Of a stretch of 64,000 nucleotides of DNA, positions 41,489-50,700 are shown piece by piece. The position numbers were made by a program, and so were the translations under genes. The stretch is from positions 1-64,000 of the forward strand of contig NZ_JAPNLK010000028.1 in assembly GCF_026627505.1 (NCBI RefSeq), read 5' to 3'. The notes beneath the pieces are model-generated. The model ran no database searches. It was not told the DNA's origin and worked only from the letters and a program-made list of their open reading frames with translations. Positions within the stretch are counted from its first letter, which is position 1, and every line of letters begins with the position of its first letter. The DNA comes from Streptomyces sp. H27-H5 (GTDB taxonomy: Bacteria > Actinomycetota > Actinomycetes > Streptomycetales > Streptomycetaceae).

Positions 41489-42136
41489 TCACGCGCTGAG
41501 CGGGAACTCCCGGCCCAGTTCGCGGAAGACGGCGCCGTTGAAGTCGAAGGCGCGCTTGCACTCGTCGATGATCCGCTGCTTCTCCAGGTCGTCCGCGGAG
41601 ATGGCGTCCAGCAGCTCGCGGTAGGTGCGCTTGAAGGCGGCCGGGTTGGAGATGTCCGCGAACACGTAGAAGCGCACGCCGTCGCCCTTGCGCTCGAAGC
41701 CCCAGGTGCGCTCGGCCTTGTCCCGGATGATCTGGCCGCCGGACAGGTCGCCCAGGTAGCGGGTGTAGTGGTGGGCCACGTAACCGCCCGGCCAGCCGGC
41801 CGCGCACTCGGCCACCCGGGCCGCGTACGCCTCGGTCGCCGGCAGCGCCACCAGCGACTCGCGCCACTCGGGGCCGCGCAGGTGCGCGAGGTCCCGCTCG
41901 ATCTCCGCCAGGCGCATCAGCTCGGGCCGGATGAACGGCCCGGCGACCGCGTCGTCCTTGAGGGGCTCGGCCGCGTCCTCCAGGGCCCGGTACACGAACC
42001 ACAGCTGCTCGGTGTAGCGGGTGTAGGCGTCGACGCCCAGTCGGCCGCCGAGCAGATCGCTCATGAACGTCGAGGTCTCGGCCTCTGTGTGCTGCTCGTG
42101 CGAGGCGACACGGATGACCGTGGAGAAGGCGTCCAA
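41489..42136 (-). CDS. Biliverdin-producing heme oxygenase
   Basis: A 215-residue heme oxygenase that opens heme to biliverdin, CO and Fe2+. The proximal heme His lies in ASHEQHTEAETSTFM near the N-terminus; the distal helix glycine motif is YLGDLSGGQIIRD. The TTG at 42136 is taken as start because GGAGG is 6 nt upstream and homologues begin DAFSTVIRV. Preceded by a perfect iron box at 42205-42222, so it is expressed under iron limitation. It remains intact while the heme importer genes nearby are broken. Confidence 0.9.
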   Translation of the reverse strand: MDAFSTVIRVASHEQHTEAETSTFMSDLLGGRLGVDAYTRYTEQLWFVYRALEDAAEPLKDDAVAGPFIRPELMRLAEIERDLAHLRGPEWRESLVALPATEAYAARVAECAAGWPGGYVAHHYTRYLGDLSGGQIIRDKAERTWGFERKGDGVRFYVFADISNPAAFKRTYRELLDAISADDLEKQRIIDECKRAFDFNGAVFRELGREFPLSA

Positions 42137-42204
42137 GGCGGACCTCCGAGAAATCGGGGGATGAGAATGGCGTGGCGGCATCGCCGCCCCACCTCGATCC
42201 TCGT

Positions 42205-42222
42205 ACTTAGGCTTGCCTAAGT
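42205..42222 (-). promoter_or_regulatory. Iron box (DmdR/IdeR-type) of heme oxygenase
   Basis: ACTTAGGC-TT-GCCTAAGT, a perfect 8-2-8 inverted repeat containing the TTAGG...CCTAA core of DtxR-family operators, 69-86 bp upstream of the TTG start. Confidence 0.8.
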
Positions 42223-42284
42223 CAATGTGTTCCCGACGTCCTGTCGGTAAAAATTCGCCCGGCCCGGAGGCCCTCCGACAGGGC

Positions 42285-43142
42285 CTAGGGCAGCGTGAGG
42301 ATCTCCGCTCCCGTGTCGGTCACGACCAGTGTGTGCTCGAACTGCGCCGTCCGCTTGCGGTCCTTCGTGACGACCGTCCAGCCGTCGTCCCACATGTCGT
42401 ACTCGTGGGTGCCGAGCGTGAGCATCGGCTCGATCGTGAAGGTCATGCCGGGCTCGATGATCGTGGTGGCGTGCGGGCTGTCGTAGTGCGGGACGATCAG
42501 GCCGGAGTGGAAGGACGTGCTGATGCCGTGCCCGGTGAAGTCCCGGACCACCCCGTAGCCGAAGCGCTTCGCGTACGACTCGATGACCCGACCGATGATG
42601 TTGATCTGCCGGCCGGGCTTGACCGACTTGATGGCACGGTTCAAGGACTCGCGGGTGCGCTCCACCAGCAGGCGCGACTCCTCGTCCACCTCCCCGCACA
42701 GGTAGGTGGCGTTGTTGTCGCCGTGGACCCCGCCGATGTACGCGGTCACGTCGAGGTTCACGATGTCGCCGTCGCGCAGGACGGTCGAGTCGGGGATGCC
42801 GTGACAGATGACCTCGTTGACGGAGGAGCACAGGGACTTGGGGAAGCCCCGGTAGCCGAGCGTCGAGGGATAGGCCCCGTGGTCGCACATGTACTCGTGG
42901 GCGACCTTGTCGAGCGCGTCGGTGGTCACCCCCGGCGCGATGTGCTTGGCGGCCTCCTCCATCGCCTGGGCGGCGATCCGGCCGGCGATGCGCATGGCCT
43001 CGATGGTCTCGGCGGTCTGCACCTCCGGTCCGGTGTACGGAGTGGGCGCGGGCTTGCCCACGTACTCGGGCCGGCGGATGTTGCCGGGAACGGAACGGAC
43101 GGGAGAGAGCTCGCCTGGTACGAGCAGCGACTGGCCAGACAT
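42285..43142 (-). CDS. map: Type I methionine aminopeptidase
   Basis: A 285-residue metalloprotease that removes initiator methionine. Metal ligands: NLDVTAYIGGVHGDNNATY (two Asp), FTGHGIS (His), IEPML (Glu) and TAQFEHTLVV (Glu). It has the actinobacterial MetAP1c-type N-terminal extension of ~40 residues, including PxxPPxx-like PTPYTGP. The ATG lies 7 nt after TACACT (43150-43155 complement), indicating a leaderless transcript. Confidence 0.95.
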   Translation of the reverse strand: MSGQSLLVPGELSPVRSVPGNIRRPEYVGKPAPTPYTGPEVQTAETIEAMRIAGRIAAQAMEEAAKHIAPGVTTDALDKVAHEYMCDHGAYPSTLGYRGFPKSLCSSVNEVICHGIPDSTVLRDGDIVNLDVTAYIGGVHGDNNATYLCGEVDEESRLLVERTRESLNRAIKSVKPGRQINIIGRVIESYAKRFGYGVVRDFTGHGISTSFHSGLIVPHYDSPHATTIIEPGMTFTIEPMLTLGTHEYDMWDDGWTVVTKDRKRTAQFEHTLVVTDTGAEILTLP

Positions 43143-43213
43143 GCAGGCGAGTGTATCCAGCGGTGATGGGGCAAGCTGGCGACAGAGAGCGGCACGAGAG
43201 GAGCCCGAGGACG

Positions 43214-43447
43214 ATGGCCCTGTTCAAGAAGCGCCAGGTCGGCAAGCCCGGCGAGTGGTACTACTGCCTGGTCCACAAGAAGGTCGAAGAGGGCCCCGAC
43301 TGCCCGGCGAAGGACCGTTTCGGCCCCTACGCCACGCCCGAGGAGGCGACCCACGCCATGGAGACGGCGCAGGAACGCAACCTCGAATGGCAGAACGACC
43401 CGAAATGGAACGACAAGACCCCCGAGGTGGGCGAGGAAACCCCCTGA
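43214..43447 (+). CDS. Small SPOR-like/hypothetical protein
   Basis: A 77-residue conserved Streptomyces-type protein: ALFKKRQVGKPGEWYYCLVH, then GPYATPEEATHAMETAQERN. The FGPYATPEEA segment resembles the SPOR-related pattern used in short peptidoglycan- or nucleotide-linked proteins, but no firm family is assigned. The ATG at 43214 has a GAGG-rich region upstream. Divergent from map; the promoter region is 71 bp. Confidence 0.75.
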   Translation: MALFKKRQVGKPGEWYYCLVHKKVEEGPDCPAKDRFGPYATPEEATHAMETAQERNLEWQNDPKWNDKTPEVGEETP

Positions 43448-43508
43448 AACAGAGGGTGAGGCGGGCCGGCGGGGGCGGTGGGATGGCACCCCTCCCGGGC
43501 GGCGCCCC

Positions 43509-44114
43509 TCACCAGCGGCCGGGCGGCGGCGCGGTCAGCTGATCGGCCAGCCGCGCCAGCCGGTCCCGGAACCGCCGCGAGCCGCGCCGGCCCGGCGGAC
43601 CGTTCTCCCCGGCCGCCGCGCTGACCAGGTGCTGCACCGTGTCCAGGTCCAGCTCGGCCGTGGCACCCGGCACCGACAGCGCCTCGTGCGCCAACGTCCC
43701 CAGCGCGGGATCCCCGCCGTCCAGGGACAGCACGGTCGCCCCCGCCCGCCGCGCGTCGTGCACCCGCTCCAGCAGCCCCGCGTCCGGCTCCTGCGGGGCC
43801 ACCACCAGCAGCGTGTGCCCGCGCCGGGCCGCCCCCAGCCGGCTCAGCCCCACCGACAGGTGCGGCGGCTCGCCCGGCAGCACACGGTGCCGCACGAGCG
43901 TCGGCGCCAGCTCCGGCAGCCCCGACCACGCCGCCTCGTCCACCAGGTGCGCGGCCATGTGCCACGGCTCGTACCGCTCCGTCCCCACCAGCAGCAGGCC
44001 CCCGCCGGACGGAACCACCGCGCGCCGCAACGCGCCGGCGAAACCCCGGGCGGCACCCGGCCACCGCGTCCCGGCGAGAACCTCGCGCAGCAACGCCACC
44101 CTCACCGCATCCAT
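43509..44114 (-). CDS. Conserved hypothetical protein (SIS-like fold)
   Basis: A 201-residue protein without signal peptide. The centre (about 60-160) has LLLVGTERYEPWHMAAHLVD, GHTLLVVAPQEPDAGLLERV and GATVLSLDGGDPALGTLAHE, a Rossmann-like alternation similar to sugar isomerase (SIS) or nucleotide-binding folds. Catalytic residues cannot be assigned. The ATG at 44114 is preferred for AGGA 8 nt upstream. Divergent from the F420 reductase gene. Confidence 0.65.
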   Translation of the reverse strand: MDAVRVALLREVLAGTRWPGAARGFAGALRRAVVPSGGGLLLVGTERYEPWHMAAHLVDEAAWSGLPELAPTLVRHRVLPGEPPHLSVGLSRLGAARRGHTLLVVAPQEPDAGLLERVHDARRAGATVLSLDGGDPALGTLAHEALSVPGATAELDLDTVQHLVSAAAGENGPPGRRGSRRFRDRLARLADQLTAPPPGRW

Positions 44115-44173
44115 GGCGGGCATCCTGCACCAGCGAAAGGGCGCGCGGGTGCGATACCGGCGGCTCCCGTCCA

Positions 44174-44202
44174 TTCGACTGACGCGTACTCGGCAGTACT
44201 CT
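44174..44202 (+). promoter_or_regulatory. Promoter of the F420:NADP+ oxidoreductase gene
   Basis: TTCGAC (-35, 44174-44179) and TACTCT (-10, 44197-44202) spaced by 17 bp, with the ATG 7 nt further on, giving a leaderless mRNA. Confidence 0.6.
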
Positions 44203-44209
44203 CGCCCCC

Positions 44210-44914
44210 ATGACTTCCTCAGACAGCACGCAGAAGCCGCCGGCCAAGGACCCCCGGGACCTGCCCGACGTCTCCGGCCTCGTGGTCGGCGTCCTCGGCG
44301 GCACCGGCGACCAGGGCCGCGGCCTCGCCTACCGGTTCGCCCGGGCCGGCCAGAAGGTGATCATCGGCTCCCGCGCCGCGGACCGCGCACAGGCGGCGGC
44401 CGAGGAGCTCGGCCTGGGCGTCGAGGGCGCCGACAACGCCGACTGCGCCCGACGCAGCGACATCGTGATCATCGCGGTGCCGTGGGAGGGCCATGCCAAG
44501 ACCCTCGAAGCACTGCGCGAGGACCTCGCCGGCAAGCTCGTGGTCGACTGCGTCAACCCGCTCGGCTTCGACAAGCAGGGCGCCTACGCCCTCCCCGTCG
44601 AGGAGGGCAGCGCGGCCCAGCAGGCCGCGGCCCTGCTCCCCGACTCCCGGGTCACCGCCGCCTTCCACCACCTCTCGGCGGTACTGCTCCAGGACGAGAC
44701 GGTCGAGGAGATCGACACCGACGTGATGGTCCTCGGCGAGTCCCGCGCCGACACCGACCTCGTCCAGGCCCTCGCCGCCCGCATCCCGGGCATGCGCGGC
44801 GTCTTCTCCGGCCGCCTGCGCAACGCCCACCAGGTCGAAGCCCTGGTCGCGAACCTCATCTCCACCAACCGCCGCTACAAGGCCCACGCGGGCCTGCGCG
44901 TCACGGACGTCTGA
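44210..44914 (+). CDS. npdG: NADPH-dependent F420 reductase
   Basis: A 234-residue enzyme transferring hydride between NADPH and coenzyme F420. NADP-binding motif GVLGGTGDQGRGLAYRFARA with the 2'-phosphate-binding IIGSRAADRA; F420-side residues include IIAVPWEGHAKTL, VDCVNPLGFDKQG and TAAFHHLSAVLL, all characteristic of Fno/NpdG. Supplies reduced F420 for F420-dependent reductases elsewhere in the genome. Confidence 0.92.
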   Translation: MTSSDSTQKPPAKDPRDLPDVSGLVVGVLGGTGDQGRGLAYRFARAGQKVIIGSRAADRAQAAAEELGLGVEGADNADCARRSDIVIIAVPWEGHAKTLEALREDLAGKLVVDCVNPLGFDKQGAYALPVEEGSAAQQAAALLPDSRVTAAFHHLSAVLLQDETVEEIDTDVMVLGESRADTDLVQALAARIPGMRGVFSGRLRNAHQVEALVANLISTNRRYKAHAGLRVTDV

Positions 44915-44919
44915 GACGA

Positions 44920-44940
44920 CCGCGCCCCGTCCGGGCGCGG
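44920..44940 (+). terminator. Hairpin terminator after npdG
   Basis: CCGCGCCC/GGGCGCGG stem with a 5-nt loop just after the stop; a second perfect 12-bp palindrome GCCGGCGCCGGC follows at 44941-44952. Confidence 0.55.
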
Positions 44941-44988
44941 GCCGGCGCCGGCCCGCACGGCCGACCCCGAGCGGCACCGCTCGCAGGG

Positions 44989-46491
44989 TCAGCCGCGCCG
45001 GCCGGCCCGCACATCGAGCGGGCCCAGCCGCCCCACGACGCCCTGGTGGAACCGCGCCACGGCGTCGTCGACACTGCGGATGAACCCCGATTCCGTGTTG
45101 CCCCGGGTATTGCCCATCCCCTTGATGAGCGTCAGCCGGAACCCGGCCGGCGGCGCCCCGTCCCGGGGCAGCAGGTTCCCCGGCTCCGGCCGCAACCGCT
45201 CCAGGGTCCCGCGCGCCCCGATCCCGCCCTCGACCAGGCTCTCCACATGGAGGTCCGCCGGCGCCTCGGCCAGCATCCGGACCAGCCTCTTCACCGAGAT
45301 CAGCGCGGAGGAGCCCTCCGGGGCGGGAACCTCCATCGAGGTCCGCACCTCTCCCGTCCGCAGATCGGCGGTCACCGCGATGACCCCGCTCGTGCCGTCG
45401 ACCCGCAGCTCCGCCGAGAGCCGGCCGTCCGCGCACAGGGTCTCGGCCGCGGCGAGCCGGCGCTCCCGGGGATCGCTGCCCCGCCGGGCCCGCTGCACCG
45501 GGAGGGCCTTTTGGCCCAGCTCCCCGCCCAGGCGCAGACAGACCTGGCGGATCAGCCGTTCCCAGCTCTCCACCACGTCGACGGCCCGCTCGTCGCCCGG
45601 GTTGAGGGTCTCGTCCTCGATGCCCTTGCGGACGGGCACCCAGGACGGTCCCATGTTCTGGAACCCGTGGCAGCCGGAGTTCTCGTGCTGGAGGTACTCC
45701 AGCAGTTCCTGGAGCAGCCAGGCGTGCGCGGGGTTGCCCACGCCCTCGTGGCGGATCAGGAGCTGGGCCTGGTGGGCCACCTCCGCCCACGACAGGTGTC
45801 AGAGGTCGACCTTGTGCTTGCGGCGCCCGTCGATCTTGACGTCGACCACGGGGGCGCCGTCGAGGGCCACGTCGTTGGAGAGCGTGATGACGGCCTCGTA
45901 GCCACGCCGCGTGGCGATGTCCATGTACGCCTGGACCTGCTCGGCCCGCAGCGGGTTCCCGTTGGTCTTCGTCTCCACGAGCGCCGTCCAGAGCTTGCCG
46001 GCGCGCTCGATCCGGATGACACCGTCCGGCCGCCGTGGGGCGTCGCCGTGGGGCAACGACACCTCCGTGAAGGTCTGCGTCCGTCCGGCGGGGGCGCCGA
46101 AGGCGGCCGTGAGCCGGCGGCCCAGCTCGGGCACCTGCGTCATGACGGCGAGCAGCACCGAGGTCGCGCGCACCTCCCGCTCCCGGTCGCTCTTGAGGGA
46201 GGGAACCGGGAAGAGCCGAGCCGGCTGCCAGGAGTCGTTCTCGGCCAGCGACTTCCTGTCGGTCGGCGTCTTCCCGAGCAACTGGACGCTGCCGTCCTCG
46301 GCCGCGGGATGGTTGTAGAAGTAGAAGTCGTCGTCCGAGCGGACCTTGCCGTGCGCGTCGAGCAGCAACACGGACACGTCGGCGTCGCCGGCGCCCGACG
46401 CGCTGGTCCAGCCCAGACTCACGACCACGGCCCCGGGGTCCTCGCCGAGAGCGGTCAGACTGACGTTCGCACCCTTTGTCATCTCCCGCAT
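44989..46491 (-). pseudogene. TerD-domain / RecB-like nuclease fusion, deleted and interrupted by TGA
   Basis: Starting at 46491 (MREMTKGANVSLTALGEDPG) the frame encodes the first ~75 residues of a TerD domain (SLGWTSASGAGDADVSVLLL, DDFYFYNHP). It then jumps to DRKSLAENDSWQPARLFPVP, omitting the rest of TerD. A PD-(D/E)XK-like core follows: PDGVIRI, then ALVETKTN, then EQVQAYMD (QxxxY as in RecB nucleases). The frame stops at TGA 45799-45801 but the same frame continues as HLSWAEVAHQAQLLIRHEGV to 44989. That part has no start codon with RBS of its own. Restoring the stop would give one ~500-codon ORF. I infer a stress- or defence-type protein that is now broken. Confidence 0.7.
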
Positions 46492-46687
46492 GGCTTCCCC
46501 CCGGTCGTCCGGCTTCGTCCGCTCGGACGGAGCTTCGCGCACCGTATCCAGCCGGCGGACCGGCGCTCAGGCGAAGGGGGAAATGGGCGGGATGTCCCGA
46601 GGGGGTGGCGGCGGTCGGCGGCGGGGCGCGATGGGGGACACTGGAGGAACCCGACCCCCGTTCCGTGTCGCCGAGGAGCCGTGCCGC

Positions 46688-46873
46688 ATGCCCCGCCTTG
46701 CCGTGTTCGCCGTAGTCGTCTGTGCCCTGTCCGTGGCCGCGGCCGTGGTCGCCTTCGTCGAGGGCAGCTTCCTCGGGATCATCTGGGTGCTGCTGGCCGG
46801 GCTGACGTCCAACATGGCCTGGTACTACGTACGCAAGGCCAAGGCCGACAAGGCCGCCCGCGCGAACAGCTGA
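46688..46873 (+). CDS. Small two-TM membrane protein
   Basis: A 61-residue protein. Residues ~5-25 (VFAVVVCALSVAAAVVAFV) and ~29-47 (LGIIWVLLAGLTSNMAWYYV) are hydrophobic, followed by a Lys/Arg/Ala tail. Typical of small Streptomyces membrane proteins of unknown function. Between the terD remnant and the M50 protease. Confidence 0.7.
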   Translation: MPRLAVFAVVVCALSVAAAVVAFVEGSFLGIIWVLLAGLTSNMAWYYVRKAKADKAARANS

Positions 46874-46922
46874 CGACGGCCGGATCCGGGGGCGTACCCC
46901 GAGCCACGGCTCGGGCCACGGC

Positions 46923-47717
46923 TCAGGCCGCGGCGCAGTAGCCGTCCGCGTCCTGCCAGAAGCGGTAGAGGTCGCGGCCGCAGTACGTCTCGAACTCGGA
47001 CACGCCGAGCGCGTCGAGGATGCCGCTGACCGCGCCGAAGAAGAACGCGTTGACCTCCGGGATCCACAGCAGCGCGAACACGCCGAGCAGGGCGAACGGC
47101 GCCAGCGGCGCCACCTGGCGGCGCACCCCGTGCGACAGCCACGGCTCGATGACCCCGTACCCGTCCAGGCCCGGCACCGGCAGGAAGTTCAGGATCGCCG
47201 CCGACACCTGGAGCAGCGCCAGGAACGCCAGCGCGAAGCGGAACGGCATCGGCACCCCGTCGAGGGCGTTCAGCCAGAACGGCGCGGTGCACACGATCGC
47301 GAAGGCCACGTTCGTCAGCGGCCCGGCGGCCGAGATCAGACTGTGCTTCCAGCGGCCGCTGATCCGGTCGCGTTCGATGTACACGGCGCCACCGGGCAGA
47401 CCGAGACCACCCAGGATCACGAAGATCACCGGCAGGACGATGCTGAGCATCGCGTGCGTGTACTTCAGCGGGTTCAGCGTCAGGTAGCCCTTGGCGCCGA
47501 CCGTGATGTCACCGCCGTGCAGGGCGGTCCGGGCGTGCGCGTACTCGTGCAGGCACAGCGAGACCACCCACGCCGCCGTGACGAACAGGAACACCGCGAG
47601 GCCGGTGCTCGTCGAGTACCCCGTCCACACGGCCCACCCGGTCACCGCCATGACGGCGACGATCCCGAGGAAGACGGAACTGATCTGCCGCTCGCCGCGG
47701 CTGCCCTGGTGACCCAT
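46923..47717 (-). CDS. Site-2 protease family (M50) zinc metalloprotease
   Basis: A 264-residue intramembrane metallopeptidase-like protein. The zinc-binding HExxH motif reads LCLHEYAHARTALHGGD (about residues 57-73) and the second ligand is in NFLPVPGLDGYGVIEP (Asp in LDG). Six hydrophobic segments. These short M50 proteins, unlike RseP or SpoIVFB, lack a PDZ domain and have no confirmed substrate. The ATG at 47717 is used; the upstream in-frame part is Arg-rich and overlaps the promoter of the divergent regulator. Confidence 0.85.
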   Translation of the reverse strand: MGHQGSRGERQISSVFLGIVAVMAVTGWAVWTGYSTSTGLAVFLFVTAAWVVSLCLHEYAHARTALHGGDITVGAKGYLTLNPLKYTHAMLSIVLPVIFVILGGLGLPGGAVYIERDRISGRWKHSLISAAGPLTNVAFAIVCTAPFWLNALDGVPMPFRFALAFLALLQVSAAILNFLPVPGLDGYGVIEPWLSHGVRRQVAPLAPFALLGVFALLWIPEVNAFFFGAVSGILDALGVSEFETYCGRDLYRFWQDADGYCAAA

Positions 47718-47778
47718 GCGGCGAAACCTATCCCGGGCACGGCGACGGGTGTCCCCCGGGTACGGCGACAATGGGCCG

Positions 47779-50700
47779 GTGCGTTACGTGATTCTCGGCA
47801 CCGCCCAGGCCCTCTCCGACGACGGCGACCCCGTCGCCGTCGGCGGGGCGCGGCTGCGCGCCCTCCTGACCGCCCTCGCCCTGCGCCCGGGCCGCACCGT
47901 GCCGGCCGAGCTGCTGGTCGCCGAGGTGTGGGACGGGGACCGGCCCGCCGACGCCCCGGCCGCGCTCCAGGCCCTGGTGGCGCGCCTGCGCCGGGCGATC
48001 GGGCACGCCGCCGTGCGCTCCGGGGAGGGCGGCTACCGTCTCGCCGCCGGCCGCGAGGACGTGGACCTGTACCGCTTCGAACGGCTGGCGCGGGCCGCCG
48101 CCGCCGAGCGGGACCCGGCCGCCGCCGCGGCGCTGTACGACGAGGCCCTCGCCCTGTGGCGCGGCCCCGCGCTGGCCTCACTGCCGGATCCGGCCGGGGA
48201 GTCCGCCCGCTGGGAGGCCGTACGGGCCGACGCGCGCCGGGGCCGGCTCGCCGCGGCCCTCGCCCTCGGCGAGGCGGAGCGGATCCTGCCCGAGCTGACC
48301 GCGCTGTGCGCGGAACACCCGCTGGACGAGCCGCTGCGGGCCCTGCGGATCCGCGCCCTCGACGCCGCGGGCCGTCCGGCGGAGGCACTGGCCGCCTACG
48401 AGGACGTCCGCCGGGACCTCGCCGACCGCCTGGGCGCCGACCCCGGCCCGGAACTGCGCGCCCTCCACGCCGCCCTGCTCGCCCCGCCGGAACCCCACGC
48501 GGCACGGCCCCCGCACCCGGCGGCCGCCGCCCCGACCCCCGCGGCACGGCCCGACACCGCGCCCGCCCCGGGCGCCGACCCCGCCGCCGGCGGCAACCTG
48601 CGGGCCCGCCTCACCACCTTCGTCGGCCGCGAGGACGACATCCGCGTCATCGGCGCCGACCTAACCCGATCCCGCCTCGTCACCCTGCTCGGGCCCGGCG
48701 GCGCCGGCAAGACCCGCCTGTCCCAGGAGGCCGCCGAGGCCCACGCCGCCGCCGGCCACCCCGACGGGATGTGGCCCGACGGGGTGTGGCTCGTCGAACT
48801 GGCCCCCGTGGACGACCCCGAGGACGTCGCCGAAGCGGCCCTGGCCGCCCTCGGGGCCCGCCAGACCAAGCTGCGCGGCGCCGCCGCCGAGGAACTGCGC
48901 GCGCTCACCGAGCGGGGCGGGGACGACCCGCTCGCCCGACTCGTCGAACACTGCGGCCGGCGCGACCTCCTGCTGCTCCTCGACAACTGCGAGCACGTCA
49001 TCGACGCCGCCGCCGTCCTCGCCGAACGGCTCCTCACGCACTGCCCCGGCGTCCAGATCCTCGCCACCAGCCGGGAACCCCTCGGCGTGCCGGGGGAGGC
49101 GCTGCGCCCCGTGGAACCGCTGCCCGACCCCGTCGCACTGCGGCTGCTCGCCGACCGCGGCGCCGCCGCCCGGCCCGGCTTCCGCGTCGAGGACGACCCG
49201 GCCGCCGCCGCGGAGATCTGCCGCCGCCTCGACGGCATGCCCCTGGCCATCGAACTGGCCGCCGCCCGGCTGCGCCTGCTCACCCCCCGCCAGATCGCCG
49301 ACCGGCTCGACGACCGGTTCCGCCTCCTCACCAGCGGCTCCCGCACCGTCCTGCCCCGCCAACAGACCCTGCGGGCCGTCGTCGACTGGTCCTGGGACCT
49401 GCTCGACGCACCCGAACGGGCCGTCCTGCGACGGCTCTCCGTCTTCGCCGGCGGCTGCGACCTCGCCGCCGCCGAGGCCGTCTGCGCCGGCCCCGACGCG
49501 GACGCGGTCGTCGACGCGCTCGGCTCCCTCGTGGACAAGTCCCTCGTCGTCGCCGCCCCCGGACCCGACGGCGACATGCGCTACCGGCTGCTGGAGACCG
49601 TCGCCGAGTACGCCTCCGAGCGCCTGGACGAGGCAGCCGAGGACCGCGCCGACACCGAACGACGCCACCTCACCCACTACCGCGAACTCGCCCGCACCAC
49701 CGAGCCCCTGCTGCGCGGACACGGCCAGCGCACGGCCGCCGAGCGGCTCGCCACCGAATACGAGAACCTCCGTACCGCGCTGCGCCGCGCCGTCGCCGCC
49801 AAGGACATCGGCGAGGTGCTCTGCCTGGTGCACTCCCTCGTCTGGTACTGGCACATGCACGACCTGCGCGCCGAGTCCCGCCACTGGGCCGACGCAGCCG
49901 TCGCCCTCGGTCCGGACCCCTTCGCCCCGCCGATCGCCCCCGCCGAACCGGTCTACGAGCGGCTCGTCGACTCGCCCCCGCCCTACACCGGCGAACTGCT
50001 CGCCGAGGCCTGGCGCGGCGCCCGGATGATCCAACTCACCGCCCGCGACCAGAACAGCGGCAGCTGGAACTCCCCGGACGTCCGCCTCCAGGTCGAGGGC
50101 ATGATCGCGGCCTACCGGCCCGGCCTGCCCCAGACCTGCCGGTTCCCCACCGCCCTGTGGATCTACGCCGTGATGATCGCCGGCGATCCGGAACTGCTCC
50201 GGCGCATCATCGACGAGACCGTCGAGACCACCCGCGCCCTCGGCTACCGCTGGGAACTGGGCTCCGCGCTCCAACTGCGCGCCAACATCCGGGCGAACCG
50301 TGCCGCGTCGTTCGGCGACGCCGCCCGCGACGCCGAGGAGAGCCTCGCGCTCTTCCGCGAGCTCGGCGACGACTGGGGCTGCGCCGAGGCACTGTCCGCC
50401 CGCGCCGAAGCCCTGGAGAAACGCGGCGAGTACGCCCTGGCCGCCGCCGACTTCCAGGCCGCGATCGAGCACGCCCAACGGCTCGGCGCCCCCGCCCAGG
50501 TCACGATCCTGCGGGTGCGGATGGCCGGCACCCTCGCCGAGGAGGGCCGGCTGGAGGAGGCGGAGGAGATCCTGACCGGGCTCCTCGCCGTCATCCGCCA
50601 GTACCGCAACGAGGCCCTGCCGGCCGCCCGCATGTTCCTCGCCGGGCTCTACGGCCGCACCGGCCGCCTCGTCGAGGCCCGCGCCGAACTCACCTCCCTG

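Noticed and set aside
45799..45801. Possible selenocysteine at the in-frame TGA
   Set aside because: No SECIS-like hairpin was evident and the upstream TerD domain is also deleted, so a nonsense mutation is simpler.
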